This document shows, one piece after another, positions 7,536 through 15,036 of a DNA stretch of 16,158 nucleotides (the stretch's first letter is position 1; every line of letters begins with the position of its first letter). The DNA comes from Lachnospiraceae bacterium UBA3826 (lineage in GTDB: Bacteria > Bacillota > Clostridia > Lachnospirales > Lachnospiraceae). The notes beneath the pieces are model-generated. The model searched no databases. It was given only the letters and a program-made list of their open reading frames with translations, and was not told where the DNA came from. A program made the translations under genes and the position numbers. The stretch lies in NCBI GenBank assembly GCA_002393095.1, contig DGII01000095.1, positions 1 through 16,158 on the forward strand. Direction: 5' to 3'.

Positions 7536-7877
7536 ATGATGCGTTTTTATAAAGACATGTATATAGCACCATCTGTTAAGGATGCTGACAGGGCGATACA
7601 CAAGCTCAAGGTGGGAAGCGGAAGCCTGCAGATGTATGTTATGGTGCTTAATCATGACAGTAAGAAGCTTGAATTCTTTCATAACGGTATGCTCAAGCAA
7701 CGCATACTTCGCAGAAGAGATATGGATGTTGTCGGGCTTGCCATGAATGGTCGTGAGTGCATATGGCTTACGGAGCTGATGCTTTATGATGCATACGAGC
7801 AGACGGGGAGCTATGATGTATACGGATATTTAAGCAGTGAGATAGATGACCGGACTGCGGTTAGGATGCGGGAGTGA
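7536..7877 (+). CDS. conserved-looking small protein of unknown function
   Basis: A 113-residue cytoplasmic-looking protein; I do not recognise a named family. It has no signal peptide or membrane segment. It looks like a folded alpha/beta protein: a basic helix (VKDADRAIHKLKVGSG, residues 14-29), a hydrophobic strand (LQMYVMVLNH, 31-40), a second strand near KKLEFFHN and a helix around the ECIWLTELMLYDAYEQTG stretch. It is rich in Met and Tyr and has no evident catalytic motif. It lies nine bases after the SEDS-PBP stop and three bases before the DUF2953 gene, so co-transcription with both is likely. The start is weakly supported: the only GGAG (7515-7518) is 17 bases before the double ATG at 7536/7539, so re-initiation after the upstream stop is probable. 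The intact frame in a dense operon and family-like codon use argue that it is real. Confidence 0.75.
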   Translation: MMRFYKDMYIAPSVKDADRAIHKLKVGSGSLQMYVMVLNHDSKKLEFFHNGMLKQRILRRRDMDVVGLAMNGRECIWLTELMLYDAYEQTGSYDVYGYLSSEIDDRTAVRMRE

Positions 7878-7880
7878 TGT

Positions 7881-8633
7881 ATGGCCTCAGTACTTGCGGT
7901 ACTTAAGATAATAGGGATCATACTTGCCTGCATTTTAGGTTTTTTGCTGTTGCTCCTTCTTATGGTTCTTTTCGTTCCGGTAAGATACAGGATCAAGGGA
8001 AGCTATGATGAGGACATACAGGCTTTTGCATATGTAAGCTATCTGCTGCACCTTTTCGGAGTGCATGTACGATATGATGATGACCTCAGGGTGGTCCTCA
8101 GGATACTTTTTATTCCGATCAAGCTCTATCCGGGCAAAAAAAAGAAGTCTAAGACAGATGATAATCCCAAGACAGATGCTTCCACGGCCGATGACTCAAG
8201 GCATGGAGATGAGGATAAGAAGGCTGATAATAAGGATAGCGAAGCGGCAGGAAAGAATGATAAGCTTAATACGGTCAAAGCGTATATTAAGCTTCTTAAT
8301 GAAGATACGACAAGGGAAGCCTATGAGGTATGCAGAAACAGGTTAGGGAAGCTGCTTAAGGCGATTCTTCCCGGAAAGATACGTATCAGTGTTACATACG
8401 GACTCGATGATCCGTACATGACGGCTGTCATAATGTCGGTGTATAATGTATTCTACACATATATCGGAAAGGGGCTTAGTATCTGTCCGGTATATTATGA
8501 GAAGACAGTCAGTGCAGACGGATATATAAAGGGCAGTATAATGGCGGCACCGGTGCTGTGGCAGGCATTGATGGTAATGCTTAATAAGGATTGCAGAAGG
8601 TTTTTTAAGAGATTTAAGAATATCGGGAAGTAA
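7881..8633 (+). CDS. DUF2953 membrane protein (YtfI-like)
   Basis: A 250-residue protein with one N-terminal membrane anchor (residues about 8-32, ending LFVPVRYRIKGSY), an N-terminal beta-rich part with the typical segment LLHLFGVHVRYDDD (55-68), a highly charged Lys/Asp linker at 85-130, and a C-terminal part with GKIRISVTYGLDDPYMTAVI. This layout matches DUF2953, whose Bacillus member ytfI lies directly upstream of ytfJ (gerW), as here. No enzymatic role is established; the pairing suggests a part in spore formation or germination. The start is supported by GGGAG (7870-7874) about six bases upstream and a three-base gap from the previous stop. The charged linker is low complexity and probably disordered. 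Confidence 0.85.
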   Translation: MASVLAVLKIIGIILACILGFLLLLLLMVLFVPVRYRIKGSYDEDIQAFAYVSYLLHLFGVHVRYDDDLRVVLRILFIPIKLYPGKKKKSKTDDNPKTDASTADDSRHGDEDKKADNKDSEAAGKNDKLNTVKAYIKLLNEDTTREAYEVCRNRLGKLLKAILPGKIRISVTYGLDDPYMTAVIMSVYNVFYTYIGKGLSICPVYYEKTVSADGYIKGSIMAAPVLWQALMVMLNKDCRRFFKRFKNIGK

Positions 8634-8675
8634 TAGATAAATCAAAGATGCTATGGCTCGGAATGGAGGTTTTAT

Positions 8676-9071
8676 ATGAGTAACTTCAGTAGCACAATGG
8701 AGACTTTGCTTAAGAATGTGGACAGCGTACTGTCTACCAAGACTGTTGTGGGTGAGGCCAAGCAGGTGGGCGATACGGTGATCATCCCTCTTGTTGACGT
8801 ATCCTTTGGAATAGCTGCCGGAGGTAATTCCGGTGATAAGAAGAACGGTGCAGGCGGCGGACTGACGGGGAAGATGACTCCGAGTGCGGTCCTTGTCATT
8901 AAGGACGGACATACCAAGCTTGTCAATATTAAGAATCAGGATACCTTAAGCAAGCTGGTGGATCTGGTTCCGGATGTGCTTGATAAGATATCGAGCAGGA
9001 ATGCGGATATGCCGGGTAATGAGGAAGCGGTGGATATGGCCTTCCCGGAGGGAACTGATAACGCAGAGTGA
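8676..9071 (+). CDS. gerW: GerW (YtfJ) family sporulation protein
   Basis: A 131-residue GerW/YtfJ protein. Bacillus YtfJ is a spore protein needed for normal germination; its biochemical role is not settled. The family core is clear: TVVGEAKQVGDTVIIPLVDVSFGIAAGG at about residues 23-50 in the usual order, a glycine-rich hinge (GAGGGLTG, 58-65), then MTPSAVLVIKDGHTKLVNI (67-85). The C-terminal tail is acidic and variable. A strong GGAGGT (8665-8670) sits five bases before the ATG, after a 42-bp gap from the DUF2953 gene. The stop overlaps an in-frame GTG (9068) of the next gene, though that gene probably starts at 9095. The family is widespread in spore-forming Firmicutes and also in Lachnospiraceae that are not known to sporulate. 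Confidence 0.92.
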   Translation: MSNFSSTMETLLKNVDSVLSTKTVVGEAKQVGDTVIIPLVDVSFGIAAGGNSGDKKNGAGGGLTGKMTPSAVLVIKDGHTKLVNIKNQDTLSKLVDLVPDVLDKISSRNADMPGNEEAVDMAFPEGTDNAE

Positions 9072-9094
9072 TTCTCGCAAGGGTGGATATATAT

Positions 9095-9820
9095 ATGGAA
9101 GCAACTATACCGGACAATACAGAATATATTGATACCCTTCAGACCGATTATGAGGATCGGTCTGTTAATGATGCCGCTATGGACAACGAGGTGGATAGCG
9201 TAACGGATGGCATGGAGACCTCTGCCGGTGATAACGACGAATCAACGGAAGGCGAATATGTAAGTGTCACCTATGAACAGATGCTTCAGATAAGAGATGA
9301 TCTCTTATCCCAGTATGATAAGATACAGCAGGAGAAGGGTGAGAACGAAAGCCTCCTTGAACAGATACGGACAGAGAGGGAGGAGCAGAAAAAGGTGTAT
9401 GATAAATTCATATCCGAAAAGACGGCGTTCAATGAGGATATGAAGACACTTAATGCCAAGATGCTGCAGGAGCGTAAGAGGCTTAAGGAAGAGACCTCCT
9501 TTTTCGATAAGAAGATGCAGATATTACAGAACGGCTTTATGCAGTTGGATCTTGACCGCAAGCAGTTCGAGCGCGAGAAGGCCGAATTCGAGACGGTAAG
9601 AGCGGCCAAGAGTGTACGTCAGGATAAGGCTGGTATGAGAGTCGGCGGGGTATTCAATGCTTCCCAGTTCTTCATAGGGGTTAACAGCTCCCTTGCCTGC
9701 CGTAAGAGATATAAGGATCTGCTTAAGATATTCCATCCGGACAATCTGTGCGGTGACGAGACCCTTGTTAAAGCTATTAACGAGGAATATGAGCGATTAA
9801 GGATCGAGTTCAACGGATAG
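9095..9820 (+). CDS. coiled-coil protein with C-terminal J-like domain
   Basis: A 241-residue protein in three parts. Residues 1-55 are acidic and disordered. Residues about 57-171 are a long coiled coil (repeated E/K/Q heptads such as EQIRTEREEQKKVYDKF). The C-terminus (about 190-236) resembles the core of a J domain: FFIGVNSS, then CRKRYKDLLKIFHPDN with HPD at 214-216, then VKAINEEYERL. J domains stimulate Hsp70 (DnaK) ATPase through HPD; here the domain is at the C-terminus and partly reduced, so its client and even DnaK binding are inferred. I chose ATG 9095 because AAGGGTGG (9079-9086) lies eight bases upstream; a GTG at 9068 overlapping the gerW stop would add nine residues. It is probably the last gene of the unit; a T6 run after the stop (9839-9844) with only a 4-bp stem is a poor terminator. 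Confidence 0.8.
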   Translation: MEATIPDNTEYIDTLQTDYEDRSVNDAAMDNEVDSVTDGMETSAGDNDESTEGEYVSVTYEQMLQIRDDLLSQYDKIQQEKGENESLLEQIRTEREEQKKVYDKFISEKTAFNEDMKTLNAKMLQERKRLKEETSFFDKKMQILQNGFMQLDLDRKQFEREKAEFETVRAAKSVRQDKAGMRVGGVFNASQFFIGVNSSLACRKRYKDLLKIFHPDNLCGDETLVKAINEEYERLRIEFNG

Positions 9821-9866
9821 CTTCAGAATGATTGTGAATTTTTTATTGATATTTTGTATTTTTCGC

Positions 9867-9895
9867 TTGCAATAATGCGATATAAGTGATAGACT
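9867..9895 (+). promoter_or_regulatory. candidate rpmB promoter
   Basis: TTGCAA (9867-9872) and TAGACT (9890-9895) lie 17 bp apart in an AT-rich gap; the -35 is good and the -10 matches four of six bases. TTGATA (9846-9851) with AATAAT (9871-9876) is a poorer alternative. The ten-base sequence AATAATGCGA occurs twice, at 9871-9880 and 9913-9922, flanking the likely start of transcription; its role is unknown. Confidence 0.5.
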
Positions 9896-9948
9896 AACGA
9901 TGTTGCGCTAAAAATAATGCGAAGAGATTCTACCGGGAGGTGATATAG

Positions 9949-10134
9949 ATGGCAAAGTGTGATATATGCGGTAAGGGAGTACATTTCGGCAACAATGTCA
10001 GCCATTCTCACAGAAGGTCTAACCATATATGGAAGTCTAACGTAAGAAGCGTTATGTGTAAGATTGGTGGCAATGCCAAGAGGATGCATGTCTGCACTAA
10101 GTGCCTTAAGTCAGGCGCTGTTGAGCGTGCCTAA
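9949..10134 (+). CDS. rpmB: 50S ribosomal protein L28
   Basis: Ribosomal protein bL28 of the large subunit. The 61 residues begin MAKCDICGKGVHFGNNVSHS, continue with RRSNHIWKSNVRSV and end with CTKCLKSGAVERA. The cysteine pairs CDIC (4-7) and CTKC (49-52) mark the zinc-binding (C+) form of L28. The length is normal. A very strong GGGAGGTGA (9935-9943) is five bases before the ATG. As in Bacillus, rpmB neighbours the asp23/yloU and fakA/yloV genes, but here it points the same way as them. It is flanked by its own promoter and terminator and so is probably a single-gene unit. Confidence 0.98.
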   Translation: MAKCDICGKGVHFGNNVSHSHRRSNHIWKSNVRSVMCKIGGNAKRMHVCTKCLKSGAVERA

Positions 10135-10221
10135 ATGTAGCGCTCGATGGGCTTCGCCCATGTACCTCGCGCTCACAGCCGGATTGCTACGCAATTCGGA
10201 CGTTCCTAAGTGTAGCGCTCG
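10131..10221. repeat. small hairpin-rich repeat element after rpmB
   Basis: A 16-bp direct repeat, CTAARTGTAGCGCTCG, occurs at 10131-10146 (across the rpmB stop) and at 10206-10221, one mismatch apart. Between the copies are two tight hairpins: ATGGGC-TTC-GCCCAT (10147-10161) and CCGGATTGC-TAC-GCAATTCGG (10179-10199, 9 bp with one G-U). This resembles REP-type intergenic palindromes. Whether it recurs in the genome cannot be seen from one window. Confidence 0.6.
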
Positions 10222-10229
10222 TTAATTAT

Positions 10230-10255
10230 GAGGCTCTGGAAAGAGCCTCTTTTTT
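10230..10255 (+). terminator. Rho-independent terminator of rpmB
   Basis: GAGGCTCT (10230-10237), loop GGAA, AGAGCCTC (10242-10249) and TTTTTT (10250-10255): a perfect 8-bp stem with a tetraloop and U-tract. Confidence 0.96.
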
Positions 10256-10282
10256 ATTCTTTTCTTTTTGAATATTTAATTG

Positions 10283-10322
10283 TATAATATAGCAGATGTT
10301 GTTTTGAAAAGATCAAGGAGGG
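10283..10322 (+). promoter_or_regulatory. -10 box and RBS of the asp23-fakA unit
   Basis: A perfect TATAAT lies at 10283-10288 in an AT-rich stretch directly after the rpmB terminator; the -35 region (about 10260-10265, TTTTCT) is poor. AAGGAGGG at 10315-10322 is a strong Shine-Dalgarno. It decides the start of the next gene: it is too close to ATG 10323 and well placed for ATG 10329. Confidence 0.55.
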
Positions 10323-10328
10323 ATGCAC

Positions 10329-10688
10329 ATGAAGAGTTCTACAATGGATACTCATATGGGTAACATCACTATTGATAAAGAAGTAATAGGGCAGTATGCC
10401 GGTGGCGTAGCCATGGAATGCTTCGGTATCGTCGGCATGGCCGGCATCAATATGAAGGACGGTCTTGTCAAGCTGCTTAAGCTTGAGAATGCCGGCAGGG
10501 GAATTCAGGTTACTATGAATGACAATAAGCTCACATTGGACTTCCATGTGATAGTGGCTTATGGTGTAAGTATCCTTGCGGTAACCGGTAATCTGATTGA
10601 CAGTGTAAAGTATAAGATTGAAGAATTTACCGGAATACCGGTGGAGAAGATCAACATCTTCGTAGAAGGTGTCAGAGTGATCGACTAG
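10329..10688 (+). CDS. Asp23/Gls24 family protein (YloU-like)
   Basis: Asp23/Gls24 (DUF322) envelope-stress-response family protein of 119 residues. Family features are GNITIDKEVIGQYAGGVAMECFGIVGM near the N-terminus, GIQVTMNDNKLTLDFHVIVAYGVSI in the middle and a C-terminal helix-strand FTGIPVEKINIFVEGVRV. Such proteins sit near the membrane in Gram-positives and several lie beside fakA. yloU in Bacillus is the direct upstream neighbour of yloV (fakA), as here with a 20-bp gap. No membrane segment is present. Start ATG 10329 is preferred over 10323 from RBS spacing. Its molecular role is unknown; the steady link with fakA suggests a connection to lipid or envelope homeostasis, which is inference. 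Confidence 0.93.
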   Translation: MKSSTMDTHMGNITIDKEVIGQYAGGVAMECFGIVGMAGINMKDGLVKLLKLENAGRGIQVTMNDNKLTLDFHVIVAYGVSILAVTGNLIDSVKYKIEEFTGIPVEKINIFVEGVRVID

Positions 10689-10708
10689 GTTGTTAGGAGG
10701 AAAAATCA

Positions 10709-12475
10709 GTGCCTGATACAATTAATTCATCGGTTTTTAAGAAGATGTTCTTAGCGGGAGCCAAGAACCTCGAAGCAAAAAAAGAATGGATCAATGAACT
10801 GAACGTGTTTCCGGTTCCCGACGGTGACACGGGTACCAACATGACCATGACCATCATGTCGGCTGCCAAGGAGGTTGTTAATCTTCCCGATGCTCCGGAG
10901 ATGGCTGTAATGGCCAAGTCTATAAGCAGTGGGTCGCTGCGCGGAGCAAGAGGTAATTCCGGCGTTATATTATCACAGCTTTTAAGAGGCTTTACAAAGG
11001 TGCTGAAGGAGCATGATGAGCTTGACATTCCCCTTGTGGTCGAGGCTTGCGATAAGGCCGTGGAGAGCGCTTATAAGGCTGTTATGAAGCCTAAGGAGGG
11101 AACGATACTTACCGTAGCCAAGGGCATGTGTGACAAAGCACATGAGCTTGCGGATAACGGTTGTACGGATATGCAGACCTTCATTGAGGAGATAATCAAG
11201 GAGGGTGACATAGTCTTAGATAAGACTCCGGAGCTTCTGCCCGTTCTTAAGCAGGCGGGAGTGGTGGATTCCGGCGGACAGGGTCTTATGCAGGTCATGA
11301 AGGGCGGATATGATGCCTTCATGGGTAAGGAGATCGATTATACAATAGAGGATAAGCCTAAGGAGAATAAGCAGGCTCAGGGAGCCAAGGCCGAGGCTGA
11401 CGATGTATCCGAGGATATAAAGTACGGATATTGTACCGAATTCATCATAATGCTTAACAAGACCTTCAATATCAAGCATGAGATGGACTTTAAGTCTTTC
11501 CTTGAATCAATCGGCGATTCCATAGTCCTTGTGGCGGATGACGAGATAGTTAAGGTTCATGTACATACCAATGATCCCGGTATGGCAATACAGCGTGCTC
11601 TTAAGTACGGGGCGCTGTCTAATATGAAGATAGACAATATGCGACTTGAGCATCAGGAGAAGATATTCAAGACCTCCGAGAAGCTTGCGGCCGGAGTCGA
11701 TGACGGAACGGGACTTCCGGAGGATGTAAATGTAACTATTGAGGCCTGTGGTGATGCCGTTCAGGGTAGCGGTAATTCTGCTCATGAAGAGAGCAAGACA
11801 AGTGACGAGCCTCGTAAGGATGTGGGCTTCATAGCAGTATCGGTAGGAGAGGGACTTGATGAGGTATTCGGAAGTCTCGGAGTGGACATGATAATCTCCG
11901 GGGGTCAGACCATGAATCCCAGCACGGAGGATTTCGTCAATGCTGCGGCCAAGGTCAATGCCGATACGCTGTTCATATTCCCCAATAACAAGAACATCGT
12001 TATGGCTGCTAATCAGGCACAGTATCTTGTAGAGGATAAGAAGCTTGTGGTAGTTCCTACCAAGACGATCCCTCAGGGAATCACGGCGCTTATCAATTAT
12101 GTGCCGGATATGAGCGTTGAAGAGAACGAAGCTCATATGAACGAAGAGATAGGCAATGTGAAGACGGGAGAGGTCACCTATGCTGTACGTGATACCACAA
12201 TAGATGATAAGGATATCAAGCAGGGTGATTACATGGGAATCGGAGACAAGGGTATCCTTGCCAACGGTTCGGATATGGATGAGGTCGTAATGGCCATGAT
12301 AGATGAGATGGTGGATGAGGACTCAGAGCTTATAAGCATCTACTATGGTGAGGATGTGGACGAATCCAAGGCTACCGAGCTTACTGACCTTATAAGCACG
12401 AAGTTTAGCGACATCGATGTTGAACTTCAGCCCGGCGGACAGCCCATCTATTACTACATTGTTTCGGTAGAATAG
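10709..12475 (+). CDS. fakA: fatty acid kinase FakA (DAK/YloV family)
   Basis: Kinase that phosphorylates fatty acids bound to FakB (DegV-type) proteins, giving acyl-phosphate for phospholipid synthesis. The 588 residues show an N-terminal DhaL-type ATP domain with NVFPVPDGDTGTNM (32-45, Mg-binding Asp38 and Asp40), SGSLRGARGNSGVILSQ (74-90) and VVDSGGQGL (185-193). A middle domain follows with Cys242, His284 and His286, spaced exactly as the zinc ligands I recall for Staphylococcus aureus FakA. The C-terminal domain (about 370-588) is DegV-like and presumably binds FakB. A variable, acidic stretch lies at about 330-370. The start is GTG, with TAGGAGG (10694-10700) eight bases upstream. It follows the Asp23 gene by 20 bp. 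A DegV protein, the possible partner, lies 2.5 kb downstream. Confidence 0.93.
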   Translation: MPDTINSSVFKKMFLAGAKNLEAKKEWINELNVFPVPDGDTGTNMTMTIMSAAKEVVNLPDAPEMAVMAKSISSGSLRGARGNSGVILSQLLRGFTKVLKEHDELDIPLVVEACDKAVESAYKAVMKPKEGTILTVAKGMCDKAHELADNGCTDMQTFIEEIIKEGDIVLDKTPELLPVLKQAGVVDSGGQGLMQVMKGGYDAFMGKEIDYTIEDKPKENKQAQGAKAEADDVSEDIKYGYCTEFIIMLNKTFNIKHEMDFKSFLESIGDSIVLVADDEIVKVHVHTNDPGMAIQRALKYGALSNMKIDNMRLEHQEKIFKTSEKLAAGVDDGTGLPEDVNVTIEACGDAVQGSGNSAHEESKTSDEPRKDVGFIAVSVGEGLDEVFGSLGVDMIISGGQTMNPSTEDFVNAAAKVNADTLFIFPNNKNIVMAANQAQYLVEDKKLVVVPTKTIPQGITALINYVPDMSVEENEAHMNEEIGNVKTGEVTYAVRDTTIDDKDIKQGDYMGIGDKGILANGSDMDEVVMAMIDEMVDEDSELISIYYGEDVDESKATELTDLISTKFSDIDVELQPGGQPIYYYIVSVE

Positions 12476-12476
12476 C

Positions 12477-12722
12477 TTAATTCGGTAATAAGAGTATAAA
12501 TATAGCTGCACTGACTCAGGTACGGTCCGGCTGATATTACTACGAAAATGTATCAAATCACTATATGATTACGGGTCGTCGCTACGCGCATCCACGCGCG
12601 GAAGCGACTAAAAAGTACATCCATGTACTTTTTACCCTGATATATACAACATTTTCTGTAATATCAAACCTCACCGTAATTCGTACAGGCAGCTATATTT
12701 ATACTCTTATTATCCAACTTAG
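12477..12722. repeat. long imperfect palindrome (MITE-like or structured RNA)
   Basis: The 328-bp fakA-recG gap has no gene; about 245 bp of it form one inverted repeat. The left arm 12484-12509 begins GGTAATAAGAGTATAAATAT and pairs with 12689-12715 with a single one-base bulge. Pairing goes on inward: TACGGT 12521-12526 with 12673-12678, TGATATTAC 12532-12540 with 12658-12666, GAAAATGT 12544-12551 with 12649-12656, and GGGT 12573-12576 with ACCC 12634-12637. The top carries two side hairpins: GTCGCT/AGCGAC plus CGCGC/GCGCG (12578-12608), and AAAAAGTACAT/ATGTACTTTTT (12610-12633). The whole is a long stem with a three-way junction. Paired bases have partly diverged in the mid-stem. It could be a MITE-type remnant or a functional RNA; no transposase is present. 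Confidence 0.85.
12610..12633. terminator. possible bidirectional terminator in palindrome
   Basis: An 11-bp perfect stem, A5-GTACAT then CC then ATGTAC-T5, has an A-run before and a T-run after, so it could act in both directions. The stem is AT-rich and the T-run is inside the stem, so terminator strength is doubtful. It is the only terminator-like structure between fakA and recG. Confidence 0.35.
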
Positions 12723-12803
12723 AACTTAGCCTCAACCAGGTAAGCCGTAGAATAGTGCTATGCGATAAATCATAATCTCCTCATTTAATAATATAGGATA
12801 TAT

Positions 12804-14924
12804 ATGCATTTAAATACTTCTGTAAGTGAGCTTAAGGGAGTCGGAGAGAAGACCGTTAAGCTTCTTGACAAACTGAATATTCATACTGTGGGAGATCTGA
12901 TATACGATCTTCCGAGAGGCTTCATGGATATTAAGGAGCCGATAGAACCGACAAGGGAAGATGTGGGGCGGCTTATATCCGTCAAGGGTCATATAGTCAA
13001 GGGCTCTGTCCATGTCATTAAAAAGGGCAGGGTGATGATATTCGCCAAGGTAAGGATATCGCACAGTGAGGTTGTGGTATCCGAGGATAAGGCGGATGTC
13101 ATATCTCTCATATACTTTAATGCTCCCTATATGAAGAAGACTTTAGAGGCCATAGAGGATGAGAGGATATTCTATGGTATGCTTTCGGATGCCAGAGGAC
13201 TTACGCTGTCACAGCCTGCGATTTTCACCACTGATGCCTACAGTGATATGCTTAAGGTCATGCAGCCTGTATACGGACTTACGAAGGGCATATCCAATAA
13301 TCAGTTAAGAAAGCTTATAAGAACGGCCTTTGACAATACCATACTGCCCGGTGAGTATCTTAAGGATGAAGAACTGGCAGCCTTTGATATGCCTCATATC
13401 CAAAGCGCTCTTTTATCGCTTCATTTTCCGCTTGATATTGCCGAGCATAAGCGAGCCAGACGCCGGGTGGCTTTCCATGAATTCCTTACTTTTTTTCTGG
13501 AGACCCATGAGGATGAGGCATACATAGACAGGCCCTTTAATGAGCCCATGATACCCGTGGCGGATACTGTACGTTTTATCGAAGCGCTGCCGTATAAGCT
13601 TACGTCTGCGCAGCTTCGCACATGGGAAGAGATAGAGGCCGATATGACAAGCGGTATATGTATGAACCGCATGGTACAGGGGGATGTGGGAAGCGGTAAG
13701 ACAATAGTGGCCTTCCTTGCCCTGCTGCTTAATGCGGCCAACTCTCATCAGGGAGTCATGATGGCACCCACAGAGGTGCTTGCCACGCAGCATTACGAGA
13801 ATCTCTGCACTCTTGCGGATAAGTATAAGCTATGTATACGTCCCTGCCTTTTAATAGGTGCTGTAACAGGCAGGAAGCGCACTGAAGTATATGAGGGCAT
13901 CAAAAACGGTGAATACAACGTGATCATAGGCACACAGGCTGTAATTACCGACAAGGTGATATATAAGGATCTGACTCTGGCTGTTACGGATGAGCAGCAT
14001 CGCTTCGGCGTAAAGCAAAGACAGGCTCTTGCTCTTAAGAATCTAAGCGATGAACCGGTACATGGCGAACATAAGGGTGAAGCCGGGGGAGGGATGCATG
14101 TGCTTGTCATGAGTGCGACTCCCATTCCAAGAAGCCTTGCCATGACGCTGTATGCCGGAGTTAAGCTCTCCGTCATAGATGAACTTCCGGCAGGAAGGAA
14201 GAAGATACTTAACTGCGTGGTGGATAAGTCCTACAGACCCACCGCGTACAGGTTCATGGAAAAGGAGATAGCCTCAGGACATCAGGTCTATGTCATCTGT
14301 CCCATGATAGATGAGAGCGAGGGGCTTGATGTGGAGAATGTCATAGATTATACGGCTTTGCTTAAGGAGAAGCTTCCGCCCTCCATACGGATAGATTATC
14401 TGCACGGACGCATGAAGCTTGCACAGAAAACAAGCCTCATGGATGCCTTCGCCGCAGGGGATATAGATATACTTGTGTCGACCACGGTAATAGAGGTGGG
14501 GATTGATGTGCCCAATGCCACGGTCATGCTGATTGAGAATGCGGACAGATTCGGACTTGCAGCGCTTCATCAGATAAGAGGAAGAGTGGGAAGAGGAGAT
14601 GCACAGAGCTACTGTATATTCATTAATACGGGGGATTCGGAGGAATCCAAGGCAAGACTTGATGTGGTAGGTAAGAGTAACGACGGCTTCTTCATAGCAA
14701 GCGAGGATCTTAGGCTGAGAGGTCCCGGCGAGATAACCGGTATCAGGCAGAGCGGAGAATTCGGCTTTAAGTTCGCCAGTATATATGATGATTACTCCAT
14801 CCTTGAGGGTGTTAAGGATTTTGCTGATATGCTGTATAAGGCAGGCAATACCGACAGGCTGAGAGAGATAGGAGCCTGTATTGATGAGTTCGGCTTCAGT
14901 GCAGTTGACTTTAGGAGTATTTGA
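12804..14924 (+). CDS. recG: ATP-dependent DNA helicase RecG
   Basis: Superfamily 2 helicase that regresses stalled replication forks and processes branched DNA. The N-terminal part includes the helix-hairpin-helix-like ELKGVGEKTVKLLDKL (9-24) and the wedge/OB region. Helicase motifs follow in order: MVQGDVGSGKT (290-300, Walker A), APTEVLATQH (321-330), DEQHRFG (396-402, motif II DEQH), VMSATPIPRSLAMT (435-448), STTVIEVGIDVPNA (559-572) and HQIRGRVGRGD (589-599). The C-terminal ending with FFIASEDLRLRGPGE is intact. At 706 residues it is about 20 longer than usual; a glycine- and histidine-rich loop at 415-429, between motifs II and III, accounts for most of that. ATG 12804 has AGGA (12795-12798) five bases upstream, a modest RBS. 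No convincing promoter is visible after the palindrome. Confidence 0.98.
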   Translation: MHLNTSVSELKGVGEKTVKLLDKLNIHTVGDLIYDLPRGFMDIKEPIEPTREDVGRLISVKGHIVKGSVHVIKKGRVMIFAKVRISHSEVVVSEDKADVISLIYFNAPYMKKTLEAIEDERIFYGMLSDARGLTLSQPAIFTTDAYSDMLKVMQPVYGLTKGISNNQLRKLIRTAFDNTILPGEYLKDEELAAFDMPHIQSALLSLHFPLDIAEHKRARRRVAFHEFLTFFLETHEDEAYIDRPFNEPMIPVADTVRFIEALPYKLTSAQLRTWEEIEADMTSGICMNRMVQGDVGSGKTIVAFLALLLNAANSHQGVMMAPTEVLATQHYENLCTLADKYKLCIRPCLLIGAVTGRKRTEVYEGIKNGEYNVIIGTQAVITDKVIYKDLTLAVTDEQHRFGVKQRQALALKNLSDEPVHGEHKGEAGGGMHVLVMSATPIPRSLAMTLYAGVKLSVIDELPAGRKKILNCVVDKSYRPTAYRFMEKEIASGHQVYVICPMIDESEGLDVENVIDYTALLKEKLPPSIRIDYLHGRMKLAQKTSLMDAFAAGDIDILVSTTVIEVGIDVPNATVMLIENADRFGLAALHQIRGRVGRGDAQSYCIFINTGDSEESKARLDVVGKSNDGFFIASEDLRLRGPGEITGIRQSGEFGFKFASIYDDYSILEGVKDFADMLYKAGNTDRLREIGACIDEFGFSAVDFRSI

Positions 14925-15036
14925 CAGTAAAATGTATATTTAAGCGGACTTTGAACCGTTAAGATTGATTGTAATGAAAGTGTGTGGGTCCTTTGACTGT
15001 AATTTGCATGTGAAAAGGATCTGTGGGGATTCTGAT

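Noticed and set aside
8343..8912. Antisense 189-residue open frame over DUF2953 and gerW
   Set aside because: It crosses two well-supported sense genes and the gap between them, with unconvincing composition.
12484..12715. Intact insertion sequence
   Set aside because: The palindrome has terminal inverted arms but no transposase frame, so at most it is a non-autonomous element.
13413..13793. Antisense open frames within recG
   Set aside because: They overlap the helicase motif region of an intact recG and lack any family signal.
14965..15036. Extended DegV N-terminus from ATG 14965
   Set aside because: The extra 24 residues (VCGSFDCNLHVKRICG-like) do not fit the family, whose members start at the segment MKRIAVVTDS; RBS evidence favours 15037.
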